Source: Adineta ricciae
Lineage: Eukaryota; Rotifera; Eurotatoria; Adinetida; Adinetidae
Direction of reading: 5' to 3'
DNA: 64,000 nt
Assembly (NCBI GenBank): GCA_905250025.1
Contig: CAJNOJ010000056.1
Location: 248,001-312,000, forward strand
This document shows positions 23,946-36,728 of this stretch, piece by piece. The position numbers were made by a program, and so were the translations under genes. Position 1 is the stretch's first letter. Every line of letters starts with the position of its first letter. The notes below the pieces were generated by a model, which saw only the letters and a program-made list of their open reading frames with translations, did not search any database and had not been told where the DNA came from.

Positions 23946-24802
23946 GGTTGTGTTTGTTTAATAGTAAATGAATCGAATGACGATTTTTCTTTATCTGAAA
24001 CATAAGAAGAAAATACCATCAATTTGTTTACATGGTCTATGAAATAGAAAAAAAAAGAACAAAATAATTCTATAAACTTAATGGTGCATGCTGTCGAGGT
24101 ACTAGTCAAAAACGAGTATAACTTTGTTTAAATCTTCATTCATATTCTCTTTCGTCTGTATTTCGACGACGAGTGTGACTTCACGACGACAAGTAGATAA
24201 ATGAACAAAGCTAAATAAAGATACATATTGAAATAAAATGCACATGAGTCACATTTACATCTAACATCATTGGTAAATTAATAGACTCTAACAGATAATC
24301 GTAAAATAAACATAGATGTCGGTAGACATAGGAAGAATAATTCATATGGGTTGTTCCTGGTAAGAGAAATGTTCTATTTGTCTATGACTAAAGATCGTAA
24401 GCGAAGCTTTCGTTTCTGATCAAACTCAAATATTCATTGTATGGTGAAGAGCAGGACATTGCTGATACTTCTATGAGAGTTGTGTTATTACTTTGCTTGT
24501 TTATTATAATAGATCGTTTCATGAAATTGATAGTTAAGGATGGATAAAACTTCGCTAATGTAGACACTTGCTCATTTGTATTCATCACTTCATCTTCAGC
24601 CAGATCTCTTCTCGATCAAGAAGGACTCTTGCTGTGTGTCTTCATCGAGATGGAAGTCAATGACGATCAAAACTTCGTTCTCAACTTTTTATTCCGTGTC
24701 TATATCTCTCTAACAATAATATTTATATACATCAAAAGAAAAGACAAAGAACAAGTTAAACGAACGTGAATGAATGGAGTAGCCAAATTCGAAGAGATTA
24801 GA
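23946..24802. other. Intergenic: importin alpha upstream and WBP4 3' flank
   Basis: About 860 bases. An isolated minus-strand open frame at 24388-24588 has no recognisable family. No supported gene. Confidence 0.45.
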
Positions 24803-25483
24803 CTATAATACTTTCAATCCTTTTGCTCGTTGTTGTTCAATTGAGAGATATACAGTGGGTGGTGTCCATGTTGACGCTCCAGTTGTGTCATTCCAATAAA
24901 ACGATTCTTGATTCTCAGTTTTCGATTCATACCAAGTGCCTTCAGAATCGTTGGCAATCGTCGCAGTTTCTTCTGGCTCTTTGGGAACAGTTTTGCGTAT
25001 TGTTACTGCTGCTTCTTCGTTTGCTTCTGAAATACTCGTTATTTCTTCCTTTTTTGGTACTTTCGTTTCGTTTTCCGACGGTGTAACAATTGGCTCATAG
25101 ACAGGTTTCGCTGTCGGAGTTTTAATGACAAATTTGGGCTTTTTTATTTGCACTTGCACAGGTTGATCAACAGGTCGTTTCAATTTCGATGGAAGACTGA
25201 TATCAGACGCTGCATCACTTGTTTTAGGCATCACACTATTAGCCAGATCACGAGTGTATGCGGCATTAGCAGCGCGTTCCATTTGTCCTAATGTTTCCGA
25301 GAAATTCTTACTTTCACGTTCTTTTTCAACATTTGCTTTACGTAACTGTTCGACTTTCGCTCGAACCATACTCTTGTGATGATTACCACTTTCATGTAAA
25401 TCAATACTAATTTTGTTTCCAGCTAACCAACATTTACAAAATGTGCAGAAGTGCTTTTCACCAGATTTCCAATAATCAGTCAT
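24803..25483 (-). CDS. WBP4: WW domain-binding protein 4 (FBP21)
   Basis: Spliceosome-associated protein. A single coding exon, start MTDYWKSGEKHFCTFCKCW with a matrin-type zinc finger (CTFCKCW...HESGNHH) typical of U1C/FBP21 proteins. A helical charged region and a Pro/Lys/Glu linker follow. One C-terminal WW domain reads GTWYESKTENQESFYWNDTT then GASTWTPP. Human WBP4 has two WW domains and only one is seen here. The C-terminal KGLKVL ends at 24803. An ATG further upstream in frame is possible but would add unrelated residues. The MADYWKS-like start of the family fixes the ATG at 25483. Confidence 0.9.
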   Translation of the reverse strand: MTDYWKSGEKHFCTFCKCWLAGNKISIDLHESGNHHKSMVRAKVEQLRKANVEKERESKNFSETLGQMERAANAAYTRDLANSVMPKTSDAASDISLPSKLKRPVDQPVQVQIKKPKFVIKTPTAKPVYEPIVTPSENETKVPKKEEITSISEANEEAAVTIRKTVPKEPEETATIANDSEGTWYESKTENQESFYWNDTTGASTWTPPTVYLSIEQQRAKGLKVL

Positions 25484-26458
25484 TGTGATGTTGTATGAAA
25501 TGAATCGAAAATAATAAAAACCGTTCGAATGATGTAAGAACAATGAAATTACTAGTATCAGATAAACAAACTCTTATTACGACAGAAATGATCAAGAATA
25601 TGACGGACAACCTTTGAAAGTAGTTAGCGTTCTGTCAAGTTGGATTGGATTGGTCGATCGACGCAGAAGATTCGAGTAAAATTACTCAATCAGCAAATGG
25701 ACAACCATTCGTAGAAAAACGCTCCTGTAACAAAAATAAGTTTAGTCGTTTGTAAAAAAATATCATAATAGGAATTCTATAGATGTCGCTCGAAAAAAGC
25801 CATCGAACTTCAAATCGAAATGCCAACTTGAACAATACTATATGATTGTTCTTTCAAATTTTTATCTCAACGAGGACTGAACGTGCTAATTTTTCAGGCT
25901 AACTCAAACGTTAGCATCAACAATATTGATAATACTTCTATACCGTTGTAGACAGAGTTTCGCCGTTTTCAAAACATTAGTGTAAAGCCCTAGCACAAAG
26001 GAGCTAGCGCGCGAACAAACGATGTGTTAGCTAAAAACGTTTTTACTAAGTATGCCCCGTCCACAAAAAAATTCTGCATCGAATGGTGTAGTTTTCATGG
26101 ACGGGACATACTTAGTAAAAAAAGTTTTCATCTAACATATCGTTTGTTCGTGCTAGCCCCACACTGATCAGTTCAACCGGTGCCGTCCAGCATCCGTTAC
26201 AATTCTGCTTGAATTTGAATACGCGTCAAATTTTTCACGTATTCATTGGGCGATCGATATTTATTTCTATGTTTTAAACATCTTTTAGTGTCATCTATCA
26301 TCATTTTCATCTTAGTCAGTGTTCTTTGACCTAATCCGTCTGTTCACTTAAATGAATAAAACAAAGGCTAAATATCTAACTAAAGAATATTGTTCAACAG
26401 ATTTTATTTCTTTTTCGTTCGAAAGAAAAAGAACACGAATTCATTTGATATAAACAAA
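25484..26458. other. Divergent intergenic region with a fold-back repeat
   Basis: Between WBP4 (-) and an unknown gene (+). It contains the inverted repeat described separately at 26003-26160. Apart from that, AT-rich with no coding signal. Confidence 0.5.
26003..26160. repeat. Imperfect inverted repeat, fold-back/MITE-like
   Basis: The left arm 26003-26062 (starting GCTAGCGCGCGAACAAACGA) and the right arm 26099-26160 (ending CGTTTGTTCGTGCTAGCCCC) are reverse complements over about 60 bases with a few mismatches and a small indel. They share ACTAAGTATG and CCCGTCC cores. The spacer is about 36 bases. No open frame lies inside. This is the form expected of a small non-autonomous DNA element or a long hairpin. 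No target-site duplication is obvious by eye. Confidence 0.8.
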
Positions 26459-27581
26459 ATGGCATCAATCTCAAAATGTACCTTGTATGTATTTGTTGAG
26501 ATCTGATTGATATTTCGATGACGAAATCTTCCTGAAATTGTTGACTCTATTTTAGAATGAAGAGATTGTCTCTCTCACTGAAAAAGATTTATTTTGCGTG
26601 GGGTCGTACAGAATTTCTTCGATTAGTTCAACAAGAATATGGAGAGAAAATGTCTCGATTTCTCGAAGAACTCGATATCGATTCTGCTCAATGTTTAATT
26701 AATATTGATCTGATTTCAATTATTGAAGAAGATGAAAAATTCTTAAGTAAGGAAAGTCGAGATTATTTGTTCAAAGATGGAACGAAAAAGATTCGACCTA
26801 TAATTCAACAGAATATTCAACGTTTCGTTGATCAAATGAGACAACTTGCTATTTATGAAAAACATAAACAATTAACTAGTAAATCAAATTTATCATACAA
26901 TTTACTGTCTAGATGATAAGATCAGTTTGTCATCTTCATCAGATCTCACTGAATATCCAACGAAACGAATACGATTTTGTCACGGACGAACGGTTAGTTT
27001 TTCCTTCATAGAATCCATTGCAATGCTCACTTTTATTTAGATCAAACATCGGCCTGGTTCATCTCGAAGTAAACACACTCACTTTAGATAATAGATAGTA
27101 TCATTCTTTTTGATTTTTCTAGAAAATGACTCATTTTCCAGCGGGGCTTATGAGGCTTGCTCATCAGTGTCGATCAATGAATTGAATAGCGATGAACAAC
27201 TTGAACACCAGATTACAACGACAAGAAGAATTGATTATTTTCTCACGCAATATTGTTTGGTTTCGACAAGTAAATGATGAAACATAAATCAAATATCGAT
27301 TCATTTTCTTTTCTTTTCATTAGTTGATCTTTCAAGTACTAAAATACGTTTGCTTCATCATCTAAGAATACAAGAAGAACAACTCTATGAAATCTTAATG
27401 TATTTACGTAATACCTTCGGTGACACTCTCAAGGAAAATCTCGATAAGAATGAATTGAGTACTTCACTTTTAAAAATGCTCGGCAATTTCGTAAGTTTCA
27501 CCGACTCCTCTCTCAAAGATCCGTAGAGAAGAAGATTTTCTTGATTTGCTTTAGAAACCAATTGGATATTATCGAATGTGA
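26459..27581 (+). CDS. Unidentified multi-exon protein
   Basis: Not recognised. Exon 1 begins MASISKCTL at 26459. After an intron the main exon reads MKRLSLSLKKIYFAWGRTEF and has a helical, charged composition (SAQCLINIDLISIIEEDEKF). Further exons follow through short introns, one of them only about 34 bases by my reading (around 26880-26913). They give a Ser-rich linker, YFLTQYCLVSTIDLSS, and LRIQEEQLYEILMYLRNTFG. The last exon ends FKPIGYYRM at 27581. The frame stays open across six junctions, which supports a real gene. No domain, signal peptide or membrane span is visible. Confidence 0.6.
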
Positions 27582-28442
27582 AGTTCGTTTACTTGTGTTC
27601 GATGTTTATTCTCTGTGAAAATACATGGATGAGTTGTTTTTTTCCTTTGAAATCTATTCTTATATCAATTCATTTTCTTTATTTCTTCATCAATCAAATA
27701 AAAATTAAAAAAAAACGATCTGTTCATTTTACAAAATATTTCAAGTTAGGATCTTCAATGGAATTCCTTTTTGAATCGGAGATTTTCATTGTCGTATGTC
27801 TCACATTTCTTTGGATTTCATCAAAGGAATTTTATCATTCGATTGACGAGAATTTAATCTGGTTGCAAAAAACGGTCGTTCTTCCAATGGACATTTAAAA
27901 GTTTCATTCTGATGCCATTCCCTTTGTTTTTCTGGACGAGGATACAATTTTGATGAGGACAAAACACAGTGAAAATGTTCCATAATTTTCAGCAGGTATC
28001 CCCGCTAATAAATAACTATTTTATCATTCATAACTGTATCAGTGATTGCTTCTTATATGTATCACTTCCACAGATGGCGGTTGTTGATGTCTCATTATAA
28101 AGACTGTCATCTATTATTCAGAATTCATCTGGATTGTGCATTCGAAATTATGTTTTCTATTGAAGCCTTAAAAGTTTTCATCTGATATCAACGATATACT
28201 AGTCCTATGATTAACAATTTCACCGTTGCTATGGTTATCAACTCTTACAAAAATGGCTACAACAAAGAACTGAACTTTGAAGAGGAGAAAAAGAACGAAG
28301 AAAAAAAGATATGCAGATGACTAAAGAGAAAATAAATCAATTACTCAATCGTTGCCAAACAGATTCTTATACTCCCACGCTGCTTGCATCAATCGTCATG
28401 TAGAATATTCTCGTGATTTTTTTCAATTTTAAAACATTTCAA
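27582..28442. other. Intergenic spacer upstream of CEP97
   Basis: About 860 bases. An open frame at 27578-27898 is rich in Phe and Leu from T-rich DNA and has no recognisable homology, so I leave it out. No supported gene. Confidence 0.45.
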
Positions 28443-31400
28443 ATGCAAATCGCTCAGCATCGTCCAGTGCCAACACGGCAAGAACAACCAACAGCTATCC
28501 ATTGGCCAACTGAATCTATGTCTCCCAGATCAACAACTATGTCAAATCGAATTTGTCAACCTTTGAATTTTTCCATTGATGATCGCTTATCTGATCAACA
28601 TTTGACGCGTCTTGACCTGTCATCCAAAAATTTACGAAAAATTGACAAACTTCCAAACAATATTAATTTCAACGTTGTCCTACTGGACAATAATGATATA
28701 ACGAAAGTCGAACATTTAGATGTTCTCACACATCTGGTCCAAGTAAAGATGTTTTATTCAGTAGTCTACTAGAAATATCCATCTGATTTTAGTTATCTAT
28801 ATCTCACAATCGGTTGATTGATATACGTTTAATTGGCCGTTTGCGAACGCTGCAGAAATTGAATCTATCGAATAATTCTCTTGATTCAATCGACGGTAAG
28901 TCAACATCCCATGTTTACCATTCAGTAAATAGCATCATTTCTCTGTTTAGCGCTGAAATCCTTGCCAAATCTTGTCATGCTTAATATCGCTAGTAATAAT
29001 ATACATAGCATAGGTGTATTAAATGCTTGTCATTCATTACAATCATTGGATGTGAGTGATAATTCTATTCGTCTCATCGAAGACCTATCGTATCTGACTA
29101 AACTCAAAGTAAGGTCTCGCATTTCGAACCAACTCATTGAAATTGTTTGTAATAAAATGATTGCGTTCTAGTACTTAAATTTACATCAAAACTTTGTTGA
29201 TACACTAGTGTCTGCCCCTCGACATTGGCCAAAATCTATTCATACGCTTGTTATCTCTGACAATGAAATCAAAGATCTAAGCGAAGTAATAACGGACCAT
29301 CATAAGTTCACTGTTGACGTTCATTGTTTCTATCCTTTCTTAGATATCTTACCTGTCGCAATTCATCGATCTGAACGTATTGTATATACATGATAATCCA
29401 TGTTTATTTGTCACTAATGATCGATACGGCTGTCATCAACCATTTGATTATCGTCCATTTATTCTCAATTGGTGTTTAGGGGTTCAAAATCTTGATGGAA
29501 CGTTTATCACTAGAAAAGAAAGGTTGACTTTTAATTGACCAAGAGTACTAAGAGTCTCTATAACAAACCGTTTATTTAGTTTGAAAGCAGAATGGTTATT
29601 GAGTCAAGGCAAAGGACGGTCATTTCGACCCGGAGATCATTTGGAGTTAGTTCAATATTTAATCAGAGTTTGTGGAACTGATGCCGATGAAGTAATTTTT
29701 CTTCATGCTGAAGTCACTAAATGATTTACTGATGTATGTTTTTGCAGAGAGATGATCTACACTTGTCAAGAATCATGCTTCAACAGGATTTATATCGGCA
29801 TAATAGCGATATCGATGAAGTTTCTACGAAAACATCGGATACACTGAAGGACGCGAATGAAACATTAGCAAAAGGTAAGACGCTCTTTTCGATTTATTGA
29901 AACGAATGTCACTGGAGAATATCTTCAGATCAACAATCGAAGTTACAACAAAGTCTACTTATATCGGAATCGGAGTTTCGAAAAGTAAATCCATTGGCAT
30001 CAGTTTCAACGATCAATGAACCTATTCAACAAAACGATCAACGAAAAATATCAGCTTCCGATGCTTCCAATTCCGATCAACAAATGCGAACGCCGAGTCC
30101 GAAATACGTTCGCTCGATTAGCCATCACGATGAGCACAACTCCCGTTACAGTGATTACGACAATCGACCAATAAAACCACTTGATCAAAATATGTTTCAG
30201 TCGAAATTGAATCAATATCCTATTGACAATCATTCAGGTGATGAAACCAGTATATCTCGAACACGAACGGCAACTAATTCACAACAACCAAAACGAGCGA
30301 CAGGTCACTTAGCATACAATGCTAATAGATATTCACCAAGAACGACAAATCGTGGGCCAGCTGTATCAACGCCAGCGCAAGTTCCTATGCGTCCAAGTGC
30401 AAATAAAAATCTTTCCACACGTAATTATAGCGGTTCAGAGAGCTATTTTTAGATATTAAAAGTACTGTATATTCCAGATCAACAAGATCGATCCAAACGT
30501 CACACTATTGCTTCTGATACATTCAATTTGGCTGACCCACCACAGCGGCGGCCATCTGCGCTTCGAGCCCAACATGAACAACAGATAATTTCCAATGACA
30601 ACAAACATCGTAAGTATCCCATTGGTTAAATTATGGCAATACGTTCCATTGTAAAACTTACAGGCAATAACGACGACGACGACGATGATGAAAATCAAGT
30701 GCAATTAAAGTCTGCACCAATTAATCAATTATCAGCAACTCAACATACGACAACAATGCGTACAAATACAACTGAAATAACAAAACTAACAACATCGATC
30801 GAGTCAGTTCGATCATCGGTGCTTCAAGCGTAAGTGTCATTGAAATTTTGTTGGCTTGATAAAAAACAGGGAATGTTTCATACTCTTCAGATATCTCAAT
30901 CTTCACGAACGCTTCACGAAAACAACCGAGCTGCAAACGTCAGCATTGGCAGCACTTTGGAAAACAGTATGCAAGAGCTCTTCTTTTCCAAAAAAATCTG
31001 TTGACATTCTATACATATTTTAGTTTGAAACTCAAACCAGTACTCATCAACGTGAAACAGAAAAACTTCTTGAAGAAAACCGTGCACTCAGTCGACGATT
31101 ACGTGATTTAGAATCTCGTTTAAATATCAAATCGTGCATTCTACATCCTCCACTTCGTGCACACATATCAAAGCGTGATACGAGAAGTTTCTTTCTTCAC
31201 TGGATACCGAATCCTTTAAATGACCAACGTCCTATTCTTGGCTATCGAATATACATTGATGATGTTTTTAAAGGATCCGTCGATTCTGGCAAATTCGAAA
31301 CAGTTATCGATTGTATTCGTGATGAAGGAGAATATAAAATTAAACTTCGTGCATATAACGACAGTGGAGAATCAGAAGATTCGAATGTAGTCATCGCCAG

Positions 31401-32249
31401 ATTCCGTCGACAACAACCAGTAACACCACGATCCGAATCAGAAATGTCTAATATTCAAACGCATCACCGTACTCAATCAGATCATACGATAAATGAAATT
31501 CCATCAGTGCCAATTCGACAGACGCACTCGCAAGAAAATCTCATTCGAGTGTCAAGTGAACGAATGGCATCGTCTCTTACAAACTCCGAACAACGACAAC
31601 ATGCGCATGATATCCAATCGATGTTATCTGGCGGATTTCCTTTACCCATGCAGCAGCAACAAATGGATCAAAAATCGGTAATCGAAAATAAATTTCTCAT
31701 TTTTAGTTCTTCAATGTTTTCGTTGGTTTTTCAGAATACGTCAAGTCCTTCATATTCTAATCATACCAGTTCTAATGAAAATGTACCTTCTCATCGGCTT
31801 CCAGTATCGTCTATGTCAAGTCCAAGTCAGAGCGAAATTATCACGACTAATGAATCAGGTAGTAAAGTTCTATCTTTCAATGATTCGTCAGCAGCAAAAC
31901 GAAGTCCAGTACGAACAGGAATTATGTCTCGTCTTGTCAAAAGTCCTCACAAAATTAAACGAAATAACGTTCTCTTGAACGCTCTGCCAGTCAATTTATC
32001 ACGTAGTCCAAAACAAACTTCCGATACCGCAAAACTCGAAGTAATTGTCTACAAAATTTTCTTTTCTCATTTCAATTTCTTACTATTTAGGTAAAATCAG
32101 TTGATCGATCTACAACCTTTCAACCAGAATCCAATAGCAACACTGATCACGGTCATATTCTACTTCAACAACTTCCTTTAACATCAATCGATACGTCCAA
32201 ATCAATGGCTATTCCTGCTTCCACACCATCTCCGTTGATTCCATTCTAA
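28443..32249 (+). CDS. CEP97: CEP97-like leucine-rich repeat centrosomal protein with FN3 domain
   Basis: Centriole-cap protein family that, with CP110, restrains cilium assembly. The N-terminal leucine-rich repeats (about residues 45-220) read [60 protein letters not shown] and [20 protein letters not shown]. The cap segment [19 protein letters not shown] then [20 protein letters not shown] is nearly diagnostic of CEP97. A long Ser/Asn/Gln linker and a coiled coil ([20 protein letters not shown]) follow. Then comes a fibronectin-III-like domain ([36 protein letters not shown]), which I do not expect in CEP97. All junctions stay in frame from 30200 to 31040, supporting one gene. The tail is Ser-rich. 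Confidence 0.85.
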
Positions 32250-32422
32250 ATCTTGGTGGACATGAACATTTTTCCTTCGTTTTTTTTTGTTGTACATTCT
32301 TTGGTGTCATGTTTTTTATGGATTTTTCTGTCAGATATTTGATAAAAACTACCTGTATGGATCTGTTGGTGTTTCCATTATCAATTCTTGAATAAAATTT
32401 TCTCTCACTTAAAACATCCAAG

Positions 32423-35400
32423 ATGTCGCACGCAGTACAAACACTAGATTTACTAAAGAAAATACGATTGGATTCGAAAAATGGGTAAAAAAAAGTGAGG
32501 GACGATAGTCAGACAAGTTAGTGTCGTTTCTCATTTGTATTCGATCAATTATGAAACAAAATACATCATCGTCGACAAGTTTCGATCGACCAAAAATCCT
32601 TCTATTCAGATTTCTTGCTCATCAGTAGGAATTTTCTTTTCCATTCCATTTGAACTGCTGTTTTTGAATAGAATTCATCCATTTGCATATGCTGTTAATA
32701 CTTTTCTACAACCAGCTCTTGAAGATTGTCGAACTTTATTACATAACAACCCAGAAGATACATTTAACATCTTATTGTCACTTACACAGACTTTCATCCG
32801 TTTTGCACCTGATTCTGAATTGATCTACGATGACATTCAGCAGTTTGCCAGTAACTTTGTCTTAGATCGCGCGATTCCTTTCGATAAACAATCTTTTTGT
32901 TGTTCTTGCTAGAAAAACTCAAGGATTCTATTGATGATTGCTTAACTTGGATCGATCCGGATACCATTCAACAATCGTCACAAACACTTGAGTCAATCCA
33001 TCGAAGTCTCTTGGCAATTATTCAGCAACAAAGTAAAAATCTTGTCGTGAGACACTTCAATTAGGACATCATTCTCTTCGTTTCGACAGACAATGACAAT
33101 ACAAGTTATACAAATATGTATAAAAACATGTCAGGTAATTGAAAAGTGTAGGTAATCACCTTTGTCATTCATTCTTTATTTTAGCAGTATTGACTAATCT
33201 TCAGAAGATCAATTCTCTACCAGTTGAAGTACACGCCTTGTCATCAAATGGTGATCTTGATGTAACAATACCCATTGAAAAGGTAGACAAACAAGACATC
33301 ATCCCGAACATTTATGGAAATTTAGGTAGTGTACTCCCACGTGTACCACAAAACTAATCGCTGTTCTTATTTGTATTAGATTCGCGAAAGCTTAATGGTC
33401 ATACCAATGGATATCATAGTACCATTTCGAAAGAAGCAGCAGCCAGTTTCAACATTCCACCACCACCATCTTCTATAGCAGAATCTCAATCAATACCGAA
33501 TTCCAGCGTTGCACTAGCGGCAACATCAATTACAACAAAACTTATGAATCAAATGAAGAATTTAACAGTTACTTCTGCATCACTACCAAAGGATACAAAT
33601 GTAACACCATCAATAGCACCACGACCAGTGTCTACTATATCTTCTTCGAATGAGTACGAAATTACAGAAACGATTGTTCAGTCTACGAAAAAACCAGCGG
33701 CGGCAGTCGCAGCTTTCCCACCACATCCGTTTTCGACCGTAGGAGCAGAGGATATCGATCCAAACACAGTAATATCGCAACATGAATGTTCATCGTCAAA
33801 GACAAATGCAATCAACCAAGGTAACAATTATTTTTGCCACGAACGCAATCTAGCAACACCAACGTCATTGTGCGAAGGTACCATTCAATTTGGTAATACA
33901 CTCAAATTATATGGCACGTCATCTGTACCTACGATGTAAGAAAAGGAGCTAAAATAACTATCGATTTGTTTACAAAACATCACTTTTGTAGGGATAATGA
34001 TAACTGGAATCTGGAAAAGGGACGAGAATATTATCTAGACCCATATTTTACCGATCGAGATACAGCCGATGCATGGTAAATTTTGAGAATTCTATAGATG
34101 CATATATGTATATAGCGTGTCATTTTATTCGTAAACTAGTTGGCATCCAATTAAATACAACCTCTCTACCATTGCGGAACAATCACATCTAAATCATACA
34201 ACAGCTATTGTTAATTCACATGTAACTGACGAATTCATTCAAGAATACGCAACGAAACCAAGTAATTCTATTTGAAATAACTACGCACTTCCTCAGTCTT
34301 GATTATAGACCGACACATTTTACGTGGTGATCTATGTATGACATATGGTACTCCACAAAGTGGTCCACAGGCGACATGTTTACCGATTGGTGTTGGCTTG
34401 TCATACGATGAATTAACATTACTTTCATGTGATGTCCACCGCAATTCGCAGAGTGTTCGTTTATTTGATGTTCGAACTGGTCAATTAAAACATACGATTT
34501 CTAGTAATCAGGTATGGTTCATTCGTTTGCATTATTTAGAATGTATTCCGTGACTTTGTTTCAATTTCAGCAAATGAAGTTACATCGTCCAAGTGCTGTG
34601 ATGAGCAATGCACGTGACAATATCTTCATTGTCGAACGAGAACATATTTATGTGACTGAACCTGATGGCCGTTTGATACAAACTATAAGTCATCCTTCGA
34701 TCAAACAACTATATGGTTTGTACTTGTTTTCTACAACAAAGTCAACTATGTCCCTTCTAACTAGGTATTGCTTTGTTTCGTGATCGTTATTTGTTAACCA
34801 TCGAATCGAAAGCAACAGATAATAAAACTGCTGAAAACAGTCGATTGCTACTATTCGATCCAGACAGTCGCCAGCTTGTATTTGAACAGCGCATTGTTAT
34901 TAATAAAGAGTCCGAAGAAATTTTGAAACAACAAAATATTAGCCATATCCAAGGCAAAATTCTACCAGATGCAACTAGTAAACCACGCTTTCTGGCTGTG
35001 CATAATGATAATATCTACATAGCTGATCTCGGTAAGAATATTTGACATGAACGGAACAGGAGGGAATTAGTTGTTTATGTTAGGTCGTAGTTTAATCTAT
35101 GGTACAACTATTCGTAATCAATTTGAATTTTTCTGTACCACAGTATTTGGTGGTCAAGGACGGGGAAATGGTCAACTGATAGATCCGTCGGGTTTATTTG
35201 TTGATTCCGGTGGAAATATTATTAGTGCTGATAGTAAAAATGATCGAATACAGGTAAAAATTGTCGATTGCAAGTGTATCGTTCAATTTTGTCTTTTAGG
35301 TATTTTCATCGAAAGGTGAATATAAAACCACGTTGAAGTTGAATGAACATATTAAACGTCCATCGGGCATTTGTACAAATCGTGCTGGTACGCAATTTTA

Positions 35401-35452
35401 TGTTTCATGTTATCTAGCTGGATGCGTACGAGCATTTAATATTAATTATTAG
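32423..35452 (+). CDS. NHL-repeat protein with coiled coil
   Basis: First exon [20 protein letters not shown] at 32423. After a roughly 190-base intron come helical exons ([40 protein letters not shown]). A Ser/Thr/Ala/Pro-rich linker follows, and then a C-terminal beta-propeller of NHL type. Recognisable blades: [50 protein letters not shown], and [20 protein letters not shown] followed by [20 protein letters not shown]. No RING finger or B-box is visible, so it is not a complete TRIM-NHL protein. The nearest known plan is the Brat/TRIM group of NHL regulators. Substrate or RNA target is unknown. Many introns of 45-70 bases. Confidence 0.75.
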
Positions 35453-35612
35453 ATATGAATTATTTTTTTAAATACAATAGGAAAGAAACTTTACTGCAGT
35501 TATTTGTCAATATTAGGTTTATTTTTTCATCTAGTCTTTTTGTGATTATAAAGAGAATATCTGTGTTAGTGTTTTTTTTTCGTCTTTTGATTGAACAAGA
35601 ATGAAAGAAGGT

Positions 35613-35951
35613 TTAGAAATGATTTAGTTTGGGAACAAGCCCATAGTGTTCGATATATACATATGTGCCAAGACCTTGTTGTAAAACGTCGTGTAAACGT
35701 TCCTTGTTAAAAGTTGACATCGCATCACCTAGCATGGATGATGTTGAGACCGATGAAGAGGGTGGTGGAGCCATGTTGAAGTTGCCTGGAATTGCCGATG
35801 GGCGAACATTTGATGAGGAATAGAGAGCTGTTGAAGGTGGAGGAGCTAGATTCAAAATGTGAGAATCATTGATTGGCATTCGTACGCGTTGAGATTCACT
35901 TTCACGTATGAATGGTTTATTACGTGGAATAACTTCATTATTCAAAGACAT
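35613..35951 (-). CDS. Small Ser/Pro-rich protein, unidentified
   Basis: Not recognised. The reading frame from MSLNNEVIPRNKPFIRES is 112 codons, with NDSHILNLAPPPSTALYSSS and FNMAPPPSSSVSTSSM giving two similar APPPS-containing stretches. The C-terminal part is helical (FNKERLHDVLQQGLGTYVYI). The ATG at 35951 stands two bases behind a TTTCAG acceptor, and this decided the start. The frame continues upstream to about 36008 but without a good ATG. It lies 165 bases downstream of TM2D3 on the same strand, so a shared transcript is possible. Confidence 0.55.
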   Translation of the reverse strand: MSLNNEVIPRNKPFIRESESQRVRMPINDSHILNLAPPPSTALYSSSNVRPSAIPGNFNMAPPPSSSVSTSSMLGDAMSTFNKERLHDVLQQGLGTYVYIEHYGLVPKLNHF

Positions 35952-36116
35952 ATCTGAAACCGATAACAAACGAAGTTTTCTGTATTCACATTCTCCGACT
36001 GTTGACACGTAACGACATTTCTGTTATGAATATAGCTTTTTTATATATTTTAATAGAAAAAAAAAACAACTTTTCGTCACTTATTTACAAATAATGAAAA
36101 TGCGTCTATGTGTTTA

Positions 36117-36728
36117 TTATTCAATATAAACTGAACCATCATCTGGTGTTAGATAACCACAAGCAATAAGTACCGAATCGATCAATGTCCAAATACCAAG
36201 ACCACCAAAGGAAAATATCTTTCCAAACGCTTCTTTAATATGTCCCAAATAGAATCGATCGAAACCAAGACCACCGACAAAAATACTCAATAATAAGGCA
36301 TTCCATTTCTTATATCCACTCGTCCAATTACATTCGATGTTTCGATAAAACGTTCGTGAACCTAAGCAAAGTTGAGTATTATCAGCAATGGTACAATTGG
36401 ATTTGTAACGATTGGAATTTTGATGATGACGACAAGCAATATTGTGTGTACAAGCTAAATCATCCAATGGTACTTGATAACAGTATCGACATATGTACGA
36501 ACGTTGAAACCATGAAACAGGCTTCTGGTTCGTGTTCAAACATGAACCGTTCAACGTTCGACATGAACTTGAAAGTTCTTCACCATAAACACAGTCTGTC
36601 GTTATTGAACAATCGAGAAGTTCAACGGGAACTTGATCACATGGTATAAGACTAAGAAAACGATCATGACCAATAATCACGTTGCATAATTGAAGACAAA
36701 ATAGGAGAATAAAATTGACATTGATCAT
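36117..36728 (-). CDS. TM2D3: TM2 domain-containing protein 3 (almondex family)
   Basis: Membrane protein linked in flies to Notch signalling. Intronless, 203 codons. An N-terminal signal peptide (MINVNFILLFCLQLCNVIIG) precedes a Cys-rich ectodomain with regularly spaced cysteines (CDQVPVELLDCSITTDCVYG; TQLCLGSRTFYRNIECNWTS). The TM2 module follows: a first helix (ALLLSIFVGGLGFDRFYLG) with the DRF-type loop, then KIFSFGGLGIWTLIDSVLIA and the end PDDGSVYIE. TM2D1 and TM2D2 differ in the ectodomain and in the FSFGGLGIWTLID segment, which favours TM2D3. It is divergent from malate dehydrogenase across a 313-base gap. Confidence 0.9.
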   Translation of the reverse strand: MINVNFILLFCLQLCNVIIGHDRFLSLIPCDQVPVELLDCSITTDCVYGEELSSSCRTLNGSCLNTNQKPVSWFQRSYICRYCYQVPLDDLACTHNIACRHHQNSNRYKSNCTIADNTQLCLGSRTFYRNIECNWTSGYKKWNALLLSIFVGGLGFDRFYLGHIKEAFGKIFSFGGLGIWTLIDSVLIACGYLTPDDGSVYIE

